From Nitrospirota bacterium (GTDB taxonomy: Bacteria; Nitrospirota; Thermodesulfovibrionia; UBA6902), in the NCBI GenBank assembly GCA_024277515.1, contig JAJRVB010000295.1, forward strand, positions 1 to 11,385: DNA of 11,385 bases, given 5' to 3'. The translations under genes were made by a program, and so were the position numbers. Positions 6,703-11,385 of the stretch are shown here, in pieces; the first letter of the stretch is position 1; each line of letters starts with the position of its first letter. The notes below the pieces were generated by a model. It was not told the origin of the DNA. It saw nothing but the letters and a program-made list of their open reading frames with translations, and did no database searches.

Positions 6703-7116
6703 ATGAAGAAAATCGAACAGATAGATATTTCAGGGGATGCCGGTCTCCGTGTGCGGGGGACGGGACTGGAGGACCTCTTTGAAAATGCCGCCGCAGGCAT
6801 GTTTTCTCTGATAACGGATACTGCTGCAATTCGTGTAACAGAACACAGAGAAATCATTCTCGAAACAGATGACCGCGAAGATCTCTTTGTACAATGGCTG
6901 AATGAACTTGTTTTTCTTTTTGATACATACGGGTTTATTGGGAAAGAGTTCAAAATTCGAATTCAGGGCAACAGCCTGACAGCAGATGTTGCCGGCGGCA
7001 TATTTGATCATGACCGTAGTGAAAAAAAACTGCTCATCAAGGACGCTACATATCACGGGCTTTCACTTAAAAAACTCACATCCCACTGGGAAGCCACAGT
7101 CATATTTGATATTTAG
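6703..7116 (+). CDS. Archease, RtcB ligase activator
   Basis: This 137-residue protein matches archease over its full length. It shows a short N-terminal strand, then GLRVRGTGLEDLFENAAAGMFSLITD (residues about 14-39), the acidic DREDLFVQWLNELVFLFD, the AATYHGL-type motif DATYHGLSLKK, and the terminal strand EATVIFDI. Archease speeds guanylylation and multiple turnover of RtcB and binds a metal through acidic residues. The partner gene rtcB follows by 95 bases, which supports the call. Odd points: the usual HTAD motif reads ISGD (residues 9-12), keeping Asp12 but losing the His, and no Shine-Dalgarno precedes the ATG. The frame is open back to 6658, but no better start codon exists and the ATG gives the normal family N-terminus. 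Confidence 0.88.
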   Translation: MKKIEQIDISGDAGLRVRGTGLEDLFENAAAGMFSLITDTAAIRVTEHREIILETDDREDLFVQWLNELVFLFDTYGFIGKEFKIRIQGNSLTADVAGGIFDHDRSEKKLLIKDATYHGLSLKKLTSHWEATVIFDI

Positions 7117-7162
7117 CAAGGACAGGATTCGAGGGGCCCTTTTATTCACCTCGCCAATCACT

Positions 7163-7189
7163 TATAATTCAATTAAGATACAGATCTTA
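7163..7189 (+). promoter_or_regulatory. Possible internal promoter/hairpin before rtcB
   Basis: A perfect TATAAT lies at 7163-7168, but the -35 region (TTTTAT, 7140-7145) is poor. Just downstream, TAAGAT-ACAG-ATCTTA (7174-7189) forms a 6-bp hairpin. Either could adjust rtcB expression relative to archease; the evidence is thin. Confidence 0.25.
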
Positions 7190-7211
7190 TAGTGCTGCAG
7201 ACAGGAACATT

Positions 7212-8657
7212 ATGACTATTAAAGGAATGAGAAGGATTGACACTACACGGATTGAGGTCCCGAAGGGTTACAGGCAAGGCATGCTTACCAACGGGATTAT
7301 CTATGTCGACGAAATCCTCGAAAAAGAACTCGAAGAACGCTCAATAGATCAGGTTGCAAATGTAGCGACCCTTCCGGGCATTGTGGGACCATCCCTTGCG
7401 ATGCCGGACATACATACAGGATACGGTTTCACCATAGGGGGGGTGGCGGCGTTTGATCTGCATAAAGGCATTATTTCACCGGGTGGTGTGGGATATGATA
7501 TAAACTGCGGGGTAAGGCTTCTCCGAAGTCAGCTGAGCAGGGAAGATATTGCCCCCCGCATCAAAGACATCGTAGATGCTTTTTATAATGACATCCCGAC
7601 AGGTGTCGGCTCAAAAGGGAAGCTGCGGCTCAGTTCAAAGGACCATAAAAAGGTCCTCCGGAAGGGCGCACGCTGGGTGGTTGAGCAGGGCTATGGCGAG
7701 GAGGAAGACCTCGATCATACAGAGTCAGGGGGATGTATCGAAGGGGCCGACCCCGACATTATCAGTGACAGGGCATATAAAAGGGGAAAAGAGCAGCTCG
7801 GCACGCTCGGCTCAGGAAATCATTTTACCGAAATCCAGTACATTGATGAAATATATGACGAGGAGGCTGCCCGCTGCTTTGGATTGTCCAAGGACCAGAT
7901 CACCGTCATGATCCATACGGGCTCCCGTGGCTTCGGACACCAGGTTTGTACGGACTTTCTGGAGATAATGCAGAAGGCCGCACGAAAATACGGCATAAAA
8001 CTGCCCGACAGGGAGCTGGCCTGCGCCCCGTTTGAGAGCCGGGAGGCAATGGATTATATGGCTGCCATGAAATCCGCTGCAAATTATGCATGGGCAAACA
8101 GGCAGTTCATCATGCACCGGGTAAAAATGTCCTTTATGAGCGTCCTCGGCACCGGCCCCCGGTCTGTTGGAATGGATCTTGTGTACGATGTAGCGCATAA
8201 CATCGCCAAGATCGAAGAACATATCGTTGACGGAAAGAAGAAAAGGCTTATCGTACACCGTAAAGGGGCCACACGCGCCTTTGCCCCCGGACATTCCGAA
8301 CTCCCCGGGGACTATAAACAAACAGGCCAACCTGTTATAATACCGGGTGATATGGGCAGGGCATCGTATGTCCTCAAAGGCACGGCCATAGGGATGAGTG
8401 AGTCCTTTGGATCAACATGCCATGGAGCGGGCAGGACAATGTCAAGACATCAGGCCATGAAGCAGGCAAAAGGCCGGGCCATCTGGAGGGAAATGGAAGA
8501 CATGGGGATCATTGTGAGAGCAACAGGAAGAAGCACCCTTGCCGAGGAAATGCCGGAAGCATACAAGGATATCTCGAATGTAGTTGATGTCGTGCATAAG
8601 GCCGGCCTCTCAAAGAAAGTGGCAAGACTGAGACCACTGGGAGTAATCAAAGGATAA
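7212..8657 (+). CDS. rtcB: RNA-splicing ligase RtcB (3'-phosphate / 5'-hydroxyl RNA ligase)
   Basis: This full-length, 481-residue RtcB is homologous along its entire length. The enzyme joins RNA 2',3'-cyclic phosphate or 3'-phosphate ends to 5'-OH ends using GTP and Mn2+, through a guanylylated histidine. All key residues are present. The metal ligands are Asp96 and Cys99 (GYDINCGVR), His204 (GSGNHF), His235 (IHTGSRGFGH) and His329 (VYDVAHN). The nucleophile is His404 (CHGAGRTMSR). The neighbouring KGATRAF motif is also intact. Positions nearly coincide with those known for the archaeal Pyrococcus enzyme. The start has AGGA at 7203-7206, five bases before ATG. Archease lies upstream and mqnA begins two bases after the stop. 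No rtcA or rtcR is visible, so the role (tRNA repair, rRNA healing or other RNA mending) is not indicated beyond the archease pairing. Confidence 0.97.
   Translation: MTIKGMRRIDTTRIEVPKGYRQGMLTNGIIYVDEILEKELEERSIDQVANVATLPGIVGPSLAMPDIHTGYGFTIGGVAAFDLHKGIISPGGVGYDINCGVRLLRSQLSREDIAPRIKDIVDAFYNDIPTGVGSKGKLRLSSKDHKKVLRKGARWVVEQGYGEEEDLDHTESGGCIEGADPDIISDRAYKRGKEQLGTLGSGNHFTEIQYIDEIYDEEAARCFGLSKDQITVMIHTGSRGFGHQVCTDFLEIMQKAARKYGIKLPDRELACAPFESREAMDYMAAMKSAANYAWANRQFIMHRVKMSFMSVLGTGPRSVGMDLVYDVAHNIAKIEEHIVDGKKKRLIVHRKGATRAFAPGHSELPGDYKQTGQPVIIPGDMGRASYVLKGTAIGMSESFGSTCHGAGRTMSRHQAMKQAKGRAIWREMEDMGIIVRATGRSTLAEEMPEAYKDISNVVDVVHKAGLSKKVARLRPLGVIKG
8649..8654 (+). promoter_or_regulatory. Ribosome binding site of mqnA inside the end of rtcB
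   Basis: AAAGGA overlaps the last codons of rtcB and lies five bases before the TTG at 8660. It supports the TTG start and suggests coupled translation of the two genes. Confidence 0.65.
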
Positions 8658-8659
8658 CT

Positions 8660-9457
8660 TTGAAAAACAGGCTAAAGATAGGCAGAATCCCGTATGCCAA
8701 CCTGTTCCCTATCTTCTACTATCTTGATGACAGGTGTAATCACTCCGCATACACATTTGTCAAAGGCGTCCCCTCAAAACTCAACAGGATGCTGCGTGCC
8801 GGAGAACTCGACATCAGTCCGTCCTCATCCATAGAGTACCTGAGAAACAGGAACAAGTATCTGATTCTTCCGTGGTTTTCGATAAGCTCATCAGGACCCA
8901 TCAAAAGCATCCTCCTCTTCTCAAAACTGCCTGTAGAAAAACTCGGGGGTAAAACCATAGCCGTTTCCTCGGATTCTGAAACGTCCGTTGCCCTGCTTAA
9001 GGTCATAATGAAAGATGTCTACAAGTTAAGATGCCGTTATACAAAGACGGACCTGCGCAGTGTCCGAAACATTCTCACAACCGCTTCCGCAGTCCTGCAT
9101 ATCGGGGATACCGCCATGATCGAGGCAAAAAAGCAGTCAGCGCCATACGTGTATGATCTGGGTGAAATATGGGACAGGCACACAGGACTTCCATTTGTAT
9201 ATGCCCTCTGGGTAGTGAGAAAAAAGGCGCTTTCCGAAAAAGGCGGCCTGATCAGGAAACTGACTTCTGACTTGATAGATGCAAAAAAATATGCACAAAA
9301 CCATCTGCGGGCCATATCCGGAAAGGCCCCGCAAAAAAAATGGATCAGCGAAAAAGAACTTGTCAACTACTGGAAGATCATATCATACGACCTTACGGAC
9401 AGACATATGAAAGGATTAAAATTATTCGAGAAACTGGCAAAGGGAATCAGGCAATAA
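8660..9457 (+). CDS. mqnA: Chorismate dehydratase MqnA (futalosine menaquinone pathway)
   Basis: This 265-residue cytoplasmic enzyme has the periplasmic-binding-protein-like fold of MqnA. The family dehydrates chorismate to 3-[(1-carboxyvinyl)oxy]benzoate, the first step of the futalosine route to menaquinone. Family landmarks are the N-terminal RIPYANLFPIFYYL, the GVPSKLNRMLRAGELDISPSSSIEY region (about 36-60), SSSGPIKSILLFSK followed by GGKTIAVSSDSETSVALLK, and DLGEIWDRHTGLPFVYALW (about 167-185). The start is an unusual TTG, chosen because AAAGGA lies five bases upstream and the family motif begins within a few residues. No other mqn gene is in the window, so the rest of the pathway must lie elsewhere. 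MqnA and the related MqnD are distinguishable; GPIKS and TGLPFVYALW favour MqnA. It ends 13 bases before the convergent small gene, and no terminator was seen. Confidence 0.88.
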   Translation: MKNRLKIGRIPYANLFPIFYYLDDRCNHSAYTFVKGVPSKLNRMLRAGELDISPSSSIEYLRNRNKYLILPWFSISSSGPIKSILLFSKLPVEKLGGKTIAVSSDSETSVALLKVIMKDVYKLRCRYTKTDLRSVRNILTTASAVLHIGDTAMIEAKKQSAPYVYDLGEIWDRHTGLPFVYALWVVRKKALSEKGGLIRKLTSDLIDAKKYAQNHLRAISGKAPQKKWISEKELVNYWKIISYDLTDRHMKGLKLFEKLAKGIRQ

Positions 9458-9470
9458 AACCGTTCCGCAG

Positions 9471-9806
9471 CTAATCAAAATCCGGAAAAATCTTTACCTC
9501 CAGGGATGCTCCGTTTTCAAGGTCCTGTGCAGCCTGCAATATTCCTCCTTCAACATACTCAATCCTGAAGCCACCAAACCCCCTTCTCGCTACGCCCATG
9601 GCATCCGAAGGACAACCAGCCTCACACCCGGCAACCCCCCTGATCATCTTCGGGATTAGCCTGTCCAGTTCATAGGGCGACAGGTTGACCCCGAATTTAT
9701 TACCGAAACTGACGATGGCTTCCATTACATCCGATACATTAAACCTGTGGGGGTTTTCAACATTAAACGTCACCGACTCGCCGTTAATTCTTACATCAAT
9801 ATCCAT
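9471..9806 (-). CDS. Small conserved-looking protein with a CxxxC motif, function unknown
   Basis: This 111-residue cytoplasmic protein has no signal peptide or membrane segment. It begins with strand-like MDIDVRINGESVTFNV. A helical middle follows, then GVAGCEAGCPSDAMGVARRGFGGFRIEYVEGGIL (Cys61 and Cys65), and a short strand SLEVKIFPDFD. The CEAGCPSDA/EYVEGGIL combination reminds me of uncharacterised proteins in Desulfobacterota and related groups, but I cannot name a family. The paired cysteines could bind a metal or be redox-active. The start is supported by GGAGGAG on the minus strand (around 9812-9819), a few bases before ATG at 9806. It lies downstream of rdgB on the same strand across a 92-base gap with no clear terminator or promoter, so it may be co-transcribed with pdxA-rdgB. 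Confidence 0.75.
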   Translation of the reverse strand: MDIDVRINGESVTFNVENPHRFNVSDVMEAIVSFGNKFGVNLSPYELDRLIPKMIRGVAGCEAGCPSDAMGVARRGFGGFRIEYVEGGILQAAQDLENGASLEVKIFPDFD

Positions 9807-9898
9807 TTAATCTCCTCCGGCACAATATATAATTAACCAGGCAATAATAACAGATTTGTGAAGATTCCTGCTCATGCATGCACACGCAGCGCTCCGGG

Positions 9899-10510
9899 TT
9901 AAAAGCCCCTGAAATACCCCCGCTTTTCGAGGAGATATTTCTGCAGTTCCCGTAACGCCCTTCCCCGGTGGCTCATCGCATTTTTTTCTTTATCATCCAT
10001 CTCCGCAAAGGTCCTTTTATGTCCCTCCGGATAAAAAACAGGGTCATAGCCGAAACCATTCTCTCCCCTCGGCTCTTTCCCTATATGCCCCGCCACATGT
10101 CCCATAAATGTTTTGACTTCTTCAGCAGAGGCCATCGCAATACAGCAGACAAACCGGGCCGTCCGCTTTTTATCAGGTACATGTTCCATCTCACGCAGGA
10201 GTTTCTCGAGGTTCGACCTGTCATCCGCATTTTCCCCGGCATAACGAGCAGAGAAAATCCCGGGGGCTCCGCCCAGTGCGTCCACTTCAAGGCCGGAATC
10301 GTCAGCAACTGCAGTCATGCCTGTGTTCCCTGCAATGTATACCGCCTTTTTTAGTGCATTTGCCTCAAACGTGTCACCGTCTTCCAGCACTTCCCCGTAT
10401 GAGGGGAAGTCATCGAGCGTGTATATGCGTGCGTCCGTCCCCATGACGTTAAAAATCTTTTTCATTTCTTCAATCTTTTTTCTGTTTGTTGTTGCGAGAA
10501 CTATGTCCAT
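9899..10510 (-). CDS. rdgB: XTP/dITP diphosphatase (RdgB/HAM1 family)
   Basis: This 203-residue enzyme removes non-canonical purine triphosphates (ITP, dITP, XTP) by releasing pyrophosphate, protecting DNA and RNA from damaged bases. Family signatures are complete: the N-terminal IVLATTNRKK nucleotide-binding stretch (residues 3-12), DTFEANALKKA (46-56), VADDSGLEVDALGGAPGIFSARYAG (from 68, with catalytic/metal Asp70 and Asp71), GFGYDPVFYPEG, and MSHRGRAL near the end. Length is normal. The ATG at 10510 gives the typical start (MDIVLATTN) but has no Shine-Dalgarno. An in-frame TTG at 10528 would add six residues and has a weak GGA upstream. It follows pdxA by 31 bases on the same strand and is likely co-transcribed with it. 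Confidence 0.93.
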   Translation of the reverse strand: MDIVLATTNRKKIEEMKKIFNVMGTDARIYTLDDFPSYGEVLEDGDTFEANALKKAVYIAGNTGMTAVADDSGLEVDALGGAPGIFSARYAGENADDRSNLEKLLREMEHVPDKKRTARFVCCIAMASAEEVKTFMGHVAGHIGKEPRGENGFGYDPVFYPEGHKRTFAEMDDKEKNAMSHRGRALRELQKYLLEKRGYFRGF

Positions 10511-10541
10511 AATAAATTCAAGATTCAAAAAATCCGTAAAG

Positions 10542-11385
10542 CTAATATCCTAATTTCAATCTCGAGGCCAGTTTTATTGCTTCGATCATGCTTGATGGAT
10601 TCGCCATGTTTTTCCAGGCAATGTCATATCCCGTGCCATGATCAGGAGAAGTCCTGATGACCGGTAATCCGACCGTAACATTCACCCCCGTATCAAAGGC
10701 GAGCATCTTGAACGGTATCAGGCCCTGGTCGTGATACATACAGACAATTATATCAAACTCGCGCTTATATGCCCTGTAAAATACCACATCCGGGGGGAAG
10801 GGTCCAGTAACATTGATACCCTGCTCCCGTGACATTTCAACAGCAGGGCCGATAACCCCTGACTCTTCCCGCCCCATAATACCGGCTTCCCCTGCATGCG
10901 GATTGAGTCCTGCCACAGCTATGCGGGGCTGATCGATCCCGAGCATCCTCATTCCCGTCCCTGCAATATTTATGGTATTAAGAACACATTTTCTGTTTAT
11001 CTTTTTCGGAACGTCCTTTAAAGGGACATGGATCGTACAGAGAATTACGTTTATTGCATCGCTTACAAACATCATGGCAAATTCATCCGTATGCGTAAGC
11101 CCGGCAAGCAGTTCCGTATGGCCCGGCCAGGCATGACCCGCCATTTTCATGGATTCCTTGGAGATGGGCGCAGTGACAATGGCATCGACTTCCCCCTTTA
11201 GTGCAAGGGCAGCCGCCTTCTTTACATATTTCACAAAGGCCCTTCCTGCGCTTATGGAAGGGACCCCTCTTTTCCGGGAAAGCCGTGACCTGACATCAAG
11301 CACCTCTATGGACCCTGCTTCCGGACTGGAATGTGATATATCAGTGAGCGGGACCACCCTGAGCGGGAGGCCTGTGAGACGGACG
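10542..11385 (-). CDS. pdxA: 4-hydroxythreonine-4-phosphate dehydrogenase PdxA, partial
   Basis: The frame is open to the right window edge, so about 280 residues are seen and roughly the first 50 of a typical 330-residue PdxA are missing. PdxA oxidises 4-hydroxythreonine-4-phosphate with NAD(P)+ in the DXP-dependent pathway to pyridoxal phosphate; it needs a divalent metal and works with PdxJ. Recognisable parts, in order: SAGRAFVKYVKKA, DAIVTAPISKESM, HAWPGHTELLAG with the first metal His, GLNPHAGEAGIMGREE with the second, GPFPPDVVF, CMYHDQGLIPFKMLAF with the third, and GLPVIRTSPDHGTGYDIA. No residue expected in this part appears to be lost. The valine codon GTG at 11357 lies within the frame and is not the true start. 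Other PdxA-like dehydrogenases act on related phosphorylated acids, so the substrate is inferred from the family. Confidence 0.93.
   Translation of the reverse strand, partial: VRLTGLPLRVVPLTDISHSSPEAGSIEVLDVRSRLSRKRGVPSISAGRAFVKYVKKAAALALKGEVDAIVTAPISKESMKMAGHAWPGHTELLAGLTHTDEFAMMFVSDAINVILCTIHVPLKDVPKKINRKCVLNTINIAGTGMRMLGIDQPRIAVAGLNPHAGEAGIMGREESGVIGPAVEMSREQGINVTGPFPPDVVFYRAYKREFDIIVCMYHDQGLIPFKMLAFDTGVNVTVGLPVIRTSPDHGTGYDIAWKNMANPSSMIEAIKLASRLKLGY

Noticed and set aside
6582..6953. Minus-strand open frame of 123 codons overlapping archease
   Set aside because: It lies antisense to a clear archease gene and has a Ser/Arg-rich, non-protein-like composition.
7812..8330. Minus-strand open frame of 172 codons inside rtcB
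   Set aside because: It lies entirely antisense to a fully conserved rtcB with all active-site residues and has no recognisable content.
9863..9898. TGCATGCA palindrome and GC-rich stretch after rdgB as a terminator or attachment site
   Set aside because: There is only a short 8-base palindrome, no extended stem, no T tract and no integrase nearby.

Overview
The window looks like chromosomal sequence from a diderm, probably anaerobic bacterium, most plausibly Nitrospirota or a Desulfobacterota-like lineage. This rests on gene content only: a PEP-CTERM sorting tag, a lipoprotein signal, an outer-membrane barrel, a molybdopterin oxidoreductase and a futalosine-pathway menaquinone gene. No rRNA, tRNA, CRISPR array, transposase or phage gene was seen. 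Every non-coding gap is shorter than 300 bases.

Layout. Positions 1-1029 (+) hold the C-terminal part of a molybdopterin oxidoreductase (NuoG/formate dehydrogenase alpha type), followed by two hairpins. Positions 1287-4710 (+) hold two exported proteins: a PEP-CTERM protein and a large S8 (subtilisin-like) lipoprotein protease. The protease gene is cut by one in-frame TAA at 3997-3999, and the same frame stays open to 4710. A textbook intrinsic terminator follows. A P-loop sulfotransferase-like gene (4946-5650, +) then converges on an outer-membrane beta-barrel gene (5783-6466, -). Between them lies an imperfect palindrome of about 129 bp whose right arm supplies the barrel gene's stop codon.

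Positions 6703-9457 (+) form a compact group: archease, the RNA ligase RtcB, and MqnA. A good sigma-70-type promoter precedes archease, and mqnA starts at a TTG two bases after the rtcB stop. Archease is the known activator of RtcB, so the first two genes form an RNA ligation/repair pair. MqnA belongs to menaquinone synthesis and appears to be a passenger in the operon. From the right edge, pdxA (partial), rdgB and a small two-cysteine protein read leftward (-). They cover pyridoxal phosphate synthesis, nucleotide-pool cleaning and an unknown role.

Most of the window is ordinary housekeeping sequence. The items most worth a second look are the interrupted protease gene, the palindrome at 5657-5785, the related trailers behind the two exported-protein genes, the archease-rtcB-mqnA grouping and the small cysteine protein. 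I did not find a convincing new multi-gene system.
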